Shown here piece by piece: positions 8,708 to 17,672 of a stretch of 34,465 bases of DNA. A program made the translations under genes and the position numbers. The stretch's first letter is position 1. Each line of letters begins with the position of its first letter. The DNA lies in the NCBI GenBank assembly GCA_026713245.1, contig JAPOOU010000075.1, positions 1-34,465 of the forward strand, written 5' to 3'. Under the pieces are notes generated by a model that searched no databases, was not told the DNA's origin, and saw nothing but the letters and a program-made list of their open reading frames with translations. This DNA is from Chloroflexota bacterium. GTDB lineage: Bacteria > Chloroflexota > Anaerolineae > Aggregatilineales > Phototrophicaceae.

Positions 8708-9376
8708 TTATGCCTCGCGCACTGTCTTGACGATTTCGCGCAGTTGACGGTCGAAGTTGGGATCGGCCGCTTTGAATTCTTGCCCGCTGATCACCAGGGG
8801 CGCGCCAAAGACGACGATATCCGCGCCCATCCGCAGCGTCTGAATGGCCTGCGGCACACTCAAGCCGCCGACCGCTTGCACCGGGATATCAACCGCGTCC
8901 AGGATAGCGGGCAGATCATCAAGCGGGCTGAGCCCGGGGATCATATTACGCTCGTCGAAGCCGGTGTGCACGATGATATAGTCGGCGCCCATCTCTTGCG
9001 CCTGGCGCGCGCGGCCCGGTTTATCCGGGCAGAGCATGACATCGCACATGACCTGCTTGCCGTAGCGCCGCGCCATTTTGACCTGCTCGATGATGCTGGC
9101 GTCGTGGGCCTGACCCATGACGACCACCATGTCGCCGCCGGCTTTGAACATCATTTCCGCTTCCAGCCCGGCGCCATCCATGGTCTTGAGGTCCACGACA
9201 ATCGGCGTATCGGGGAAGGCTTCGCGGAAGGCGCGCACGGCGTGCAGGCCTTCGGCCAGCAGCAGCGGCGTACCGACTTCGAGCCAGTCAACGCCCGCTT
9301 TCACCGAAGCGCGGGCTAATGCCATCGCCTCTTCGAGGTCGATGACGTCAATTGAAATCTGGATCTTGGCGTCCAT
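8708..9376 (-). CDS. Orotidine 5'-phosphate decarboxylase / HUMPS family protein (3-hexulose-6-phosphate synthase-like)
   Basis: IQISIDVIDLEEAMALA, GVDWLEVGTPLLLAEG, VVDLKTMDGAGLEA, HTGFDER, VQAVGGLSVPQAIQTLRMGADIVVFGAPLV. Confidence 0.85.
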   Translation of the reverse strand: MDAKIQISIDVIDLEEAMALARASVKAGVDWLEVGTPLLLAEGLHAVRAFREAFPDTPIVVDLKTMDGAGLEAEMMFKAGGDMVVVMGQAHDASIIEQVKMARRYGKQVMCDVMLCPDKPGRARQAQEMGADYIIVHTGFDERNMIPGLSPLDDLPAILDAVDIPVQAVGGLSVPQAIQTLRMGADIVVFGAPLVISGQEFKAADPNFDRQLREIVKTVREA

Positions 9377-9399
9377 AGCTATTCCTTCATTCGCTTTGT

Positions 9400-10443
9400 C
9401 TAGGCGGGCAAAAGGACCGACTTGACGTTGTTGCCGGCTTCCATCTCTTCAAAGGCTTCGACCCAGTCGCCCAGGGGATATACGCCGCCGATAATCAGTT
9501 CCAGATCGATCTGCCCGGAAGACAGCAAGCCCAGGGCGCGCTCCCAGGTCGAATACAGGTGGCTGAAACTGCCTTGCAGCGTCACGGCCTTTTGCACCAA
9601 GGAGTCCAGGTTGAAGTTGAGCGGTTGCGGTCCCCAGCCGATTTTGGTGATGACGCCGTTGGGACGGACCATTTCCAGCGCCGATTGCAGGGCGATGCTG
9701 ACGCCGGTACAGTCGACGATCAGGTCGGCGCCGTAGCCGTCGCCCAGCGAGCGGACTAAATCGATGGGGTCGCCTTCGTCGATGTTGAGTGTCCTGGTCG
9801 CGCCGATCTGCTCCGCGATACCCAAGCGCTGTTTGTCGACATCAGTGCCGAGCATGATGATCTCGCTGGCGCCGCGCAGTTTGGCCACGAAGAGCGCCAT
9901 CATGCCGATGGGCCCGGGGCCTTGAATCACAACCGTGTCGCCCGGGCGCAGGGCCGGCGTCTTTTCCACCAGCGCGTTGTAGGCGACGCAAATCGGTTCG
10001 GTGAGCGCGGCGTATTCAAAGGGCACGTTGGCCGGGATGTGGTGGAGTATCCCTTGCCGGGCGGTTACGAAACGCGTGAAGGCCCCGTCGTAAAGAGCGC
10101 CGTAACCCAAGCGATGCGGGCATTGATTATAATCTCCCGCGTGGCAGAAGACACAGCTTTCGCAGATCTCGGCCGCTGTCTCGACGGCGACGCGGTCGCC
10201 GGCCTGGAAGCCTGTCACCGCGGCGCCGACGGCGGCGACAACGCCGCAGAATTCGTGCCCCAGCACAAGAGGCAGCTTGATCGTCCAACTCTGATGATCG
10301 CGCCACATGTGCAGGTCGCTGCCGCAGACGCCCGCTGCCCGCACGTCCACCACGACCTCGCCGGGACCGGGATCCGGCGGCTGCGCGATATTGCGGATCT
10401 CGACCTGTTTGTCCTCACGTCCGAACTTGACTAGGGCTTCCAT
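9400..10443 (-). CDS. Zinc-dependent alcohol dehydrogenase (sorbitol/threonine dehydrogenase-like MDR)
   Basis: AAGVCGSDLHMW, GHEFCGVV, C-x2-C Zn site ESCVFCHAGDYNQC, VVIQGPGPIGMM; start moved to ATG at 10443 (MEALVKFGRE) with upstream GGAGG. Confidence 0.92.
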   Translation of the reverse strand: MEALVKFGREDKQVEIRNIAQPPDPGPGEVVVDVRAAGVCGSDLHMWRDHQSWTIKLPLVLGHEFCGVVAAVGAAVTGFQAGDRVAVETAAEICESCVFCHAGDYNQCPHRLGYGALYDGAFTRFVTARQGILHHIPANVPFEYAALTEPICVAYNALVEKTPALRPGDTVVIQGPGPIGMMALFVAKLRGASEIIMLGTDVDKQRLGIAEQIGATRTLNIDEGDPIDLVRSLGDGYGADLIVDCTGVSIALQSALEMVRPNGVITKIGWGPQPLNFNLDSLVQKAVTLQGSFSHLYSTWERALGLLSSGQIDLELIIGGVYPLGDWVEAFEEMEAGNNVKSVLLPA

Positions 10444-10457
10444 GTCGCCATCCTCCG

Positions 10458-10580
10458 CTAATGTTGGGCTGCTCGCCACTCCGCCATAGTCTTGCTGCCT
10501 TTGCTTTTGTTGCAGTGCGTACATAGCAGCTGCAAGTCATCGGGGTGGTCGTTGCTTCCTTCTATTTGCCCGAGGGCGGC
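10458..10580 (-). pseudogene. C-terminal remnant of an HNH endonuclease-type protein
   Basis: Manual translation of the minus strand: ...AAAALGQIEGSNDHPDDLQLLCTHCNKSKGSKTMAEWRAAQH* ; GSN-D..LQLLC-x2-CN-x2-KG is the HNH C-terminal half. No start and no upstream half. Confidence 0.65.
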
Positions 10581-11596
10581 AGCAGCTTTTCTCCCGCGTC
10601 TCGCAAGCGCCGTGCGAATTCTTCTTCAGAAAGCCTTTCCTCTCGCATTGATCGCTCTCGATAGGCTTCATACTCTTGCCTGACGCGCGACTTCATAGCG
10701 TCGTGCGAAACTTTGCCAGCGTTTTGAAGCAATGGCATCTCGTTTAACTGGCTGATGAACTGATCAAGCTTCTTTACCCAATCCCTCATATACATCGGTC
10801 GCTGATCGACAACTTGCAATTCCGCAAATGACAAGAATTGCTCAACCAGCAAATTCAGGCGCTTCAATTCTATCGCTTCCAGGTAATTCTTGGCGACGAA
10901 GGCGTCTCGGATGGTCATCGTATCGCGCTTCCAGGTAGTTAAGCCCATGTTCAGCTTCTCGCTGCCGACGCGCTCCAAAATGAGTTCGGCGGCGGTGTGA
11001 CCATGAATCGCGTAATGGAACTTGTTTTGCACAGTCGCAAAGAATTGCTTCGCCACGGGGTTGCCCGATTGATAGTCGATGCTGGTGGCGAAGACATCGC
11101 GGACTTTGCGATAGAAGTTGTATTCTGAACCGCGGATATTGCGTATCCGCTGTTCCAGTTCTTCAAAGTAGTTGGAGCCACCATGCGCCAGCCGATCGTC
11201 GTCCATCACGAAGCCCTTGACGATCAATTCGCGCAATTGTTTGGTCGCCCAAATGCGAAACTGCGTCCCACGATAGGAATTTACCCGATAGCCGACCGAG
11301 ATAATCATGTCGAGATTATAATGAGCTATTTCGCGGGAAACTCTGCGGCCGCCTTCGAATTGAACTCGGAAGAAATACTTCCGAGTTGGGTCAACCGGCA
11401 ATTCGCCCTCTGTATATATGTTTTTGATATGGCCACTGATGTTTCTGGTTGTGACCTGTAGCAGTTCCGCCATATCACGCTGACTGAGCCAAAGACTTTC
11501 GTCTCGATACAGCACTTCTAAGCGAGTTTCACCATCTGCGGTTTGATAGAGCAGAATGTGATTATCACCGGCCAAGTTCATGGTCTCCATTACCAA
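10562..11596 (-). CDS. rhuM: RhuM family virulence-associated protein
   Basis: LSQRDMAELLQVTTRNISGHIKNIYTEGEL, YNLDMIISVGYRVNSYRGTQFRIWATKQLRELIVKGFVMDDDRL, FFATVQNKFHYAIHGHTAAELI. Confidence 0.93.
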   Translation of the reverse strand: MVMETMNLAGDNHILLYQTADGETRLEVLYRDESLWLSQRDMAELLQVTTRNISGHIKNIYTEGELPVDPTRKYFFRVQFEGGRRVSREIAHYNLDMIISVGYRVNSYRGTQFRIWATKQLRELIVKGFVMDDDRLAHGGSNYFEELEQRIRNIRGSEYNFYRKVRDVFATSIDYQSGNPVAKQFFATVQNKFHYAIHGHTAAELILERVGSEKLNMGLTTWKRDTMTIRDAFVAKNYLEAIELKRLNLLVEQFLSFAELQVVDQRPMYMRDWVKKLDQFISQLNEMPLLQNAGKVSHDAMKSRVRQEYEAYRERSMREERLSEEEFARRLRDAGEKLLPPSGK

Positions 11597-11695
11597 ACCG
11601 CCGCATCATTGTAGCATATTTGTTCGAAATCAGCAGATGAATCCGACCATCCAGACCTTGCAGCCAGCATATTTGGCTTAGCTCACGTAGTTTCC

Positions 11696-12589
11696 CTACG
11701 TGAAATACTTGTCGCGCATCGTTTTGAGAAAATCGATCGACGCTCGCATTTCTTCCATGCCGTTCATGCCATCCTCAATGCTGACCCAGCCAGTGTAGCC
11801 GACATCGCTCAGAATCCGAAATATCGCGTCGTAGTCGTTGAGGCCCTGACCCGTGACGCCGTGCTGCAAGCCTTCAAAATAGCCAATGCTGCCGTCGCTC
11901 CCGCGCAGGTCTTCCAGCGTGTAACCCGGTGCGAGAAAGCGGTCGCTGGCGTGCATGCTGACCACGCGGTCGGCGACGGCGCGCAGCAATTCGACGGGAT
12001 CATCGCCGGCGACGATTGCGTTGGACGGGTCGTATTGGACGCCGAAATGCTCGCGCTCGGGGATGGCGTTCAGCAGATCGAGGAAAACGTCCATCTTCTG
12101 CGCGAACTCCGGATATTTCCAGAATCCGTCCTTATAGTGGTTCTCCAGGCCCAGCACGATATTGTGCTTCCGCGCTACCGGCAGCACTTCTTTAATGCAT
12201 TCGACCACCCACTCCAGGCCCTGTTCGCGGCTGACATCGGGGTAACGTTGCCCGCTGAGTACGCGACATACCGCGCCGTCGCCGCCCAGCAGTTTCGTAA
12301 TGCGGATCATCCGCGCTTCTTTGTCCACGGCTTTGGCGCGTTCCTCCGCGTCGGGGTGGGTGAAGTCGGGCGAGCAGCAGAGCATGGGCATGGCGAAGCC
12401 GGCTCCGGCGATGGCGTCGCCCAACTCGCGGATATAGCTGTCATCAAGACTAGTGAAGAAGCCCTCGTACATTTCCAGTCCATCGGCGCCTAATGGCTTT
12501 GCCATCTCAATCCAGTCGAAGACGGTCATGCCGCCTTCATTCGAGATTTCCTCCAGGTAGCATTTGGGAAAAGCCGATATCTTCATCAC
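11696..12589 (-). CDS. Sugar phosphate isomerase/epimerase (xylose isomerase-like TIM barrel)
   Basis: AP-endonuclease-2-like family pattern: LGADGLEMYEGF, LGLENHYKDG, FGVQYDPSNAIVAGDDPVELL, VSMHASDR, WVSIEDGMNG. Confidence 0.88.
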   Translation of the reverse strand: MMKISAFPKCYLEEISNEGGMTVFDWIEMAKPLGADGLEMYEGFFTSLDDSYIRELGDAIAGAGFAMPMLCCSPDFTHPDAEERAKAVDKEARMIRITKLLGGDGAVCRVLSGQRYPDVSREQGLEWVVECIKEVLPVARKHNIVLGLENHYKDGFWKYPEFAQKMDVFLDLLNAIPEREHFGVQYDPSNAIVAGDDPVELLRAVADRVVSMHASDRFLAPGYTLEDLRGSDGSIGYFEGLQHGVTGQGLNDYDAIFRILSDVGYTGWVSIEDGMNGMEEMRASIDFLKTMRDKYFT

Positions 12590-12617
12590 CGGTCCTTGGT
12601 TTGTGGGGGATATGAGA

Positions 12618-13004
12618 TTAGGTGCCGCAGGCGCTCGAGATTATGATGCGGCTGCCCGGGCCGTTTTCCAGCGGCTGCACAAAGGAATCGCTCCAAGCGA
12701 TGCCGCGCGACTTCTCAGCTTTAAGCACCTCAAGGCGCTTGTCGCGATAGAATTGCTTGACCGTTTCGACATCGTCGGATGTTTCCAGGATCCATGTGGT
12801 CATGCCCAGGGCGCGGGGACGAAACAGGTCATACTCGACTGAGACAGTCTCGCCGTTGGGATAGAGCGGCGCCCACCAGTTTTCGATATCGTAACTGCAC
12901 TTGATATCGGCGATCAGGATTATCGCAGCGATAAACGTGACCGCGGCCCCGACCATCATAATTGTAGTCTTCAAGCAGCCTGCTTGGTTGCGAGTGGCTT
13001 CCAC
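12618..13004 (-). CDS. Hypothetical protein with single N-terminal TM segment
   Basis: TTIMMVGAAVTFIAAIILIADI hydrophobic stretch; ORF fits the gap between neighbours. Confidence 0.5.
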   Translation of the reverse strand: MEATRNQAGCLKTTIMMVGAAVTFIAAIILIADIKCSYDIENWWAPLYPNGETVSVEYDLFRPRALGMTTWILETSDDVETVKQFYRDKRLEVLKAEKSRGIAWSDSFVQPLENGPGSRIIISSACGT

Positions 13005-13225
13005 GATGCGTTTGGCCTTTCAGAAATCTGCGATCTGCGATTCGCTACGCGCCGCCGTGGCCGGCGATCGCGCGCTGCGACAGCCCTTTGACGCAGGGCT
13101 ACTGTGCGAGCTAAATCTTATCACAAAGGGCCTGAAATGCGATGGATTTTATTCAAACATGCACCTAAGCGGTCCGGGTTTTTTTCGTGTATTGAAACCG
13201 GTAAACATCCATGATACCATCAGAG

Positions 13226-13249
13226 ATTGTACATACATTTATGTACAAT
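13226..13249. promoter_or_regulatory. Putative operator ATTGTACATA-CATT-TATGTACAAT
   Basis: Perfect 10-bp inverted arms, 34 bp upstream of the regulator's ATG at 13284; resembles TTGTAC-type AraR operators. Confidence 0.6.
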
Positions 13250-13283
13250 TCAAAAGTTCTATTTGCTTAGTTTATCGCTTTCT

Positions 13284-14456
13284 ATGCACGACAAACTCAA
13301 CGAAATTCGGCTTGACCACAGCAGCTTCATTTCATTGCATGTGCAGTTGCACAATCAATTGCGTCGTTTGATCGTATCGGAGCGATGGCGATACGGCGAG
13401 CGAATCCCCACCGAAACGCAATTGTCCAAGCACCTGGATATCAGCCGAACCACCGTGCGCATCGCCTTGCAGCGGATTGAAATCGAAGGCTTGATCAAAC
13501 GAACAGCGGGACGTGGCACCTTTGTCGATTACCAGCCCCAGGATCATGTCGCCAGCCGCTCCATCGGTTACCTCACCTGTAGTTTCCACAACGAGATTCA
13601 TACCAATATCCTAAACAGCGCCCAGACCGAATTGCGTTCTGCCGGCAATCAGGTGATATTCAGCAATTCACAAGATCGTGATGACGAAGCGCGTATATTG
13701 CAGCAATTGTTGGATGACAACGTGGGCGGCCTGATGCTCTGGGCGAACGCCAAACCCACGGATGTTACCAGATCCATCCTGTTGGAATACGAGCGCCGCA
13801 AGATTCCCATCGTCTTTATGGACCGCCCAATAGAAGGTATCCGAGCCGATTATGTATCGAGTGATAATTTCGGCGGCTCTTGTAATCTGGTTCATCATCT
13901 GATCGATTTAGGGCATCAGCATATCGTGCCATTGATGCCGAATATCGACGATCTCCATCCGGTCAATGAAAGGCATCGCGGCTATGTGACCGCCATTGAA
14001 GAGCGCGGAATGGCTGCCTATGCGCCCTGGAAAATCAACCCGCCGGCGCGCCACGAATTCCACGAGACCGATATCTACAGCTTGGTCGGCGAGCAGAGCC
14101 AGCAAATTATTGAGCAAGTTGAATGGCTTACCGATTCGGTAGTGCCCAAACCTACAGCGATCGTTTGCATAAACGATATTCTCGCGATTATCGCGATGAG
14201 CGCGCTGCGCAACCTTGGTTATGTCGTTCCCGACCATGTTTCGATTGTCGGTTTTGATGATATCAGCATGGCATCGCACATAGAGGTGCCGCTGACGACC
14301 GTATCACAGAACGCCTATGAATTGGGCAAGGTCGCCTCACAGATGCTGGTTGACCGCTTGCAAGGTCACGACGGGCCCCCGCGCTGTTTTCAAGTGCCGA
14401 CGATTATGCGAATCCGAAAATCTTCAGCCGAACCGGTGCTGGAGCAGTTGCGATAA
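13284..14456 (+). CDS. GntR-type wHTH / LacI-type effector-domain transcriptional regulator (AraR-like architecture)
   Basis: PTETQLSKHLDISRTTVRIALQRIEIEGLIKRTAGRGTFV (GntR HTH) then LacI-like periplasmic-binding-like domain (DHVSIVGFDDISMASHIEVPLTTVSQNAYELGKVASQML); start chosen at 13284. Confidence 0.9.
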   Translation: MHDKLNEIRLDHSSFISLHVQLHNQLRRLIVSERWRYGERIPTETQLSKHLDISRTTVRIALQRIEIEGLIKRTAGRGTFVDYQPQDHVASRSIGYLTCSFHNEIHTNILNSAQTELRSAGNQVIFSNSQDRDDEARILQQLLDDNVGGLMLWANAKPTDVTRSILLEYERRKIPIVFMDRPIEGIRADYVSSDNFGGSCNLVHHLIDLGHQHIVPLMPNIDDLHPVNERHRGYVTAIEERGMAAYAPWKINPPARHEFHETDIYSLVGEQSQQIIEQVEWLTDSVVPKPTAIVCINDILAIIAMSALRNLGYVVPDHVSIVGFDDISMASHIEVPLTTVSQNAYELGKVASQMLVDRLQGHDGPPRCFQVPTIMRIRKSSAEPVLEQLR

Positions 14457-14588
14457 CTGGAGCTACCCGCAACGATTTGGGGCTAGCCGACGCTATAGTT
14501 GAAAGGAGAGTCGCTATCGAAGATTTCAAGACACAGAAGCGTTGAGACCATTGGGCGCCGTCAACGCGCCCGTCATTTGTAGGCGAGT

Positions 14589-14634
14589 GTTTGCGCCGCC
14601 TCCGAATGACAAACCAATTTCGGAGTTGGCAAAC
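14589..14634 (+). other. 5'-leader stem-loop
   Basis: GTTTGC...CTCCGAA / TTCGGAG...GCAAAC imperfect inverted repeat upstream of the SBP gene. Confidence 0.35.
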
Positions 14635-14670
14635 GCAAATCTTTAGTGATTAGTTGTAGGAGTACAACGC

Positions 14671-16413
14671 ATGAAAGCAAGAACCTTACTTTTCGTACTT
14701 CTCGCCGTCCTCGTTGCGTCCTTTAGCTTCACAGCTATGGCGCAAGATGTCGCGCGCGAAGACACCGTCATTCTCGATCGTGACGGTCGTGTCGGTCCCC
14801 AGCCCGCCTTCGATAACTACAATCCCTACGTGCCGAACAATCTCGGTAACGGTGGTTTGGGCCAAGCTGTTTTTGAGCCGCTCTTCATCCTGAACTATGA
14901 AACCGGCGAGATCGTGCCTTGGCTGGGCGAGAGCGCTTCCAGCAATGATTCGCTCGATGTCTGGACCTTGAACCTGCGCGAAGGCGCGGCCTGGTCGGAT
15001 GGCGAAGCGATGGACGCTGACGATGTCGTCTTCACCTTTGAGATGCTGGGCAACCCGGATAACTCGGGGCTCTGGCGCGCCGGTAAAGCCCAGACCTGGG
15101 TCGAGAGCGTGGAAGCCATCGACGCCCAGACTGTTCAGTTCAACCTGAAGGCGCCCAACCCGCGCTTCCAGCTTGACCTGCTGACCGTAAAGATCGGTGG
15201 TGAAATACTGATCATGCCCGAGCACATCTGGGCGGATGAAGATCCCTTCACCTTCAAGAACTTCCCGCCGGTTGGATCCGGTCCCTACACGCTGACCCAC
15301 GCCGACGAGACCACCTGGATTTATGACCGCAACGACGAATGGTGGGGCGCCGCAACCGGCGCTTTGAGCATGCCCGAGCCGCTGCGTCTGATCTGGATCA
15401 TCACCGGAAACGACCAGATTCGCACCACCCTGGCCGTCAATAACGAAGTTGACAGCATCATGGACGTCACTCTGGGCGCCTTCGAGGCCATGCAGGCGCA
15501 AAACGACAAGATCTTCGCCTGGGTCGACGGCATGCCATTTGTATGGCTGGATCCCTGCCCGCGGCAGTTGTCCTTCCAGACCGATGTAGCCCCCTGGGAC
15601 AACCCGGATATGCGCTGGGCGATTAACCACATCGTCGACCGCGACAACATCATTGAGGTCGCATACGAAGGCGTAACGATTCCTTCGCGTACGATGTTCG
15701 TTGAATACGGCGCGATGTTCCCCTTCATCGACGCGATCGAAGACGCCGGCATGGGTCTCAGCTCCACTTCCAACCATGAGGCGGCTGAGGCATTGCTGAC
15801 GGCGAACGGCTACGAGCGCGGCGGCGACGGCCTGTGGCAAGATGCTGACGGTCACGTCTTGAACCTGGCGATTCAGGTCCACGAGGGCTTCATCGAGAAG
15901 CGTCGTATCACATCGGTTCTGGTTGAGCAACTGCGCGCCTTCGGCATCAACGCCAGCGCCGCCGTCATCGCGGGACCCACCTGGGACGACAACAAGCGCT
16001 TCGGCAACTATGAAGCCACCACCGACTGGGACGCCTGTGGTTCGGTTAACGAGCCCTGGGCTTCGCTGGATCGCTACACCACCCGTCACTATGTGCCGAT
16101 TGGCGAGCGTTCCTCCGGCAGCAACCACGCCCGCTGGTCCGGCCCGAACAACGAGGCTTACAGCGCGCTCGTCGAGCAGATTGGTACGCTCCCGCTGGGT
16201 GATCCTCAAATTATCCCCTTGGTACTCGAGGCTTATGAGTACTTCTATGAAGACTTGCCGATCCTGCCGCTGAACCAGGCGACGAAGCTGATTCCTTTCA
16301 ACAGCACCTACTGGGAAGGTTGGCCCACATCTTCGAACAACTTCAACCATCCGGCCACCTGGTGGCAATCGACGCATCAGATCATCTCCGAACTGACCAA
16401 AGCTGGCATGTAA
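14671..16413 (+). CDS. ABC transporter substrate-binding protein, family 5 (oligopeptide/oligosaccharide type)
   Basis: Signal peptide MKARTLLFVLLAVLVASFSFTAMAQD; FEPLFILNYETGEIVPWL, WTLNLREGAAWSDGEAMDADDVVFTFEML, VGSGPYTLTHADE, RWAINHIVDRDNI. Confidence 0.93.
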   Translation: MKARTLLFVLLAVLVASFSFTAMAQDVAREDTVILDRDGRVGPQPAFDNYNPYVPNNLGNGGLGQAVFEPLFILNYETGEIVPWLGESASSNDSLDVWTLNLREGAAWSDGEAMDADDVVFTFEMLGNPDNSGLWRAGKAQTWVESVEAIDAQTVQFNLKAPNPRFQLDLLTVKIGGEILIMPEHIWADEDPFTFKNFPPVGSGPYTLTHADETTWIYDRNDEWWGAATGALSMPEPLRLIWIITGNDQIRTTLAVNNEVDSIMDVTLGAFEAMQAQNDKIFAWVDGMPFVWLDPCPRQLSFQTDVAPWDNPDMRWAINHIVDRDNIIEVAYEGVTIPSRTMFVEYGAMFPFIDAIEDAGMGLSSTSNHEAAEALLTANGYERGGDGLWQDADGHVLNLAIQVHEGFIEKRRITSVLVEQLRAFGINASAAVIAGPTWDDNKRFGNYEATTDWDACGSVNEPWASLDRYTTRHYVPIGERSSGSNHARWSGPNNEAYSALVEQIGTLPLGDPQIIPLVLEAYEYFYEDLPILPLNQATKLIPFNSTYWEGWPTSSNNFNHPATWWQSTHQIISELTKAGM

Positions 16414-16453
16414 GGGACGATTTGAAGATGGGTGGCTAAACCCCACCCCAAAG

Positions 16454-16482
16454 CCCCCTCCCCCATTGAAAGAGGGAGGGGG
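16454..16482 (+). other. Intra-operon hairpin CCCCCTCCC-N11-GGGAGGGGG
   Basis: Perfect 9-bp arms between SBP and permease genes. Confidence 0.5.
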
Positions 16483-16512
16483 AACTGCTTTGAAGAAGGC
16501 AAAGTTATGATT

Positions 16513-16568
16513 CCCGCCCTCGTCTTTGATATGCTCGCCATAGAGATGGCAAATGGGAAGAGGGCGGG
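16513..16568 (+). other. Second intra-operon inverted repeat CCCGCCCTC...GAGGGCGGG
   Basis: Perfect 9-bp arms, 38-nt loop, in the same SBP-permease gap. Confidence 0.4.
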
Positions 16569-16659
16569 GCCAAGAAGCCTCACTACTTAATCTGATCGTT
16601 ATAATTTTGATTTATGCAAGTAGCACAGCGAAGAACGCATTGTAGAAAAGGGCGCTGAT

Positions 16660-17670
16660 ATGGGAAGTATTTCACTCAACTATTTGCTGCGCCGACTAAT
16701 GGTGTTTTTTCTGACAATATGGGTAGCGGCGACCTTGATCTTCATCATCCCGCGTCTGGCGCCGGGCGATCCTATTGGGGCGATGATCGCGCGCATGTCC
16801 CGTCAAGAGGGCTTTGTTGAAAACGCCGATCTGATCATCGAAGCCTGGCGCAAGCGCTTCGGCCTCGATGACCCGCTTCATGTCCAGTATTTGCGTTTTC
16901 TGGGCAATACCCTGCGCCTGGACCTTGGTTATTCGCTGGCGAATTTCCCGGCCAAGGTATCGGAGTTGGTGGCGCGGGCCTTGCCCTGGACGATCGGATT
17001 GGTCGGCATCGCGACGGCCATATTCTTCACCGTGGGCAATCTTTGCGGCGCCTTGTTAGCTTGGAAGCGAACGCCCAAGCTGCTCCAAGTGATGATACCG
17101 ATATCGATGTCTTTTACATCGGTGCCGCCGGCGCTGCTGAGTTTGCTGCTCGTTTATATATTCGGCTTCAAGATTCCTCTGTTCCCGCTAGTCGGCTCCT
17201 ATGCCCGCGGAATGACGCCCGAGCTGACGCTCGAGTTCTTCGGCAGCGTGCTCTATCACGGGTTCCTGCCCGCCATGTCCATCGTATTGGCAACCTTTGG
17301 CTTTTGGGCGCTGGGCATGCGCGGCATGATGGTCACCATTGAAGGCGAAGACTACATGATCCTGGCGCAGGCCAAGGGCTTGAAGCCCTTTTACGTCTTG
17401 TATCGCTATATGATCCGCAATGCGATCTTGCCGCAGATGACGGCGCTGGCGGTTTCGATCGGGACGCTGGTTAGCGGCTCGGTGCTGGTCGAGATTATGT
17501 TCACTTACAACGGGATGGGCAACTTGATCTATTCCGGCATCAACACGCAGGATTTTGGTCTGATTCAAGGCACCTCTTTCATCCTGATTGTGACGAGCGC
17601 GCTGGCGGTACTCATCATCGACCTGACTTACCCGTTGATCGATCCGCGGATTAGCCTGGAAGGGAGGTAA
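16660..17670 (+). CDS. ABC transporter permease (DppB/OppB type)
   Basis: LRRLMVFFLTIWVAATLIFIIPRLAPGDP, ILAQAKGLKPFYVLYRYMIRNAILPQMTALAVSIGTLVSGSVLVE. Confidence 0.95.
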   Translation: MGSISLNYLLRRLMVFFLTIWVAATLIFIIPRLAPGDPIGAMIARMSRQEGFVENADLIIEAWRKRFGLDDPLHVQYLRFLGNTLRLDLGYSLANFPAKVSELVARALPWTIGLVGIATAIFFTVGNLCGALLAWKRTPKLLQVMIPISMSFTSVPPALLSLLLVYIFGFKIPLFPLVGSYARGMTPELTLEFFGSVLYHGFLPAMSIVLATFGFWALGMRGMMVTIEGEDYMILAQAKGLKPFYVLYRYMIRNAILPQMTALAVSIGTLVSGSVLVEIMFTYNGMGNLIYSGINTQDFGLIQGTSFILIVTSALAVLIIDLTYPLIDPRISLEGR

Positions 17671-17672
17671 AC

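Noticed and set aside
11363-11387. AACTCGGAAG-AAATA-CTTCCGAGTT perfect hairpin in rhuM
   Set aside because: Fully explained as coding sequence (TRKYFFRV); one such match is plausible by chance in a window this size
14686-16446. 586-aa minus-strand ORF
   Set aside because: Exactly antisense to the clear SBP gene; shadow ORF from high-GC codon bias
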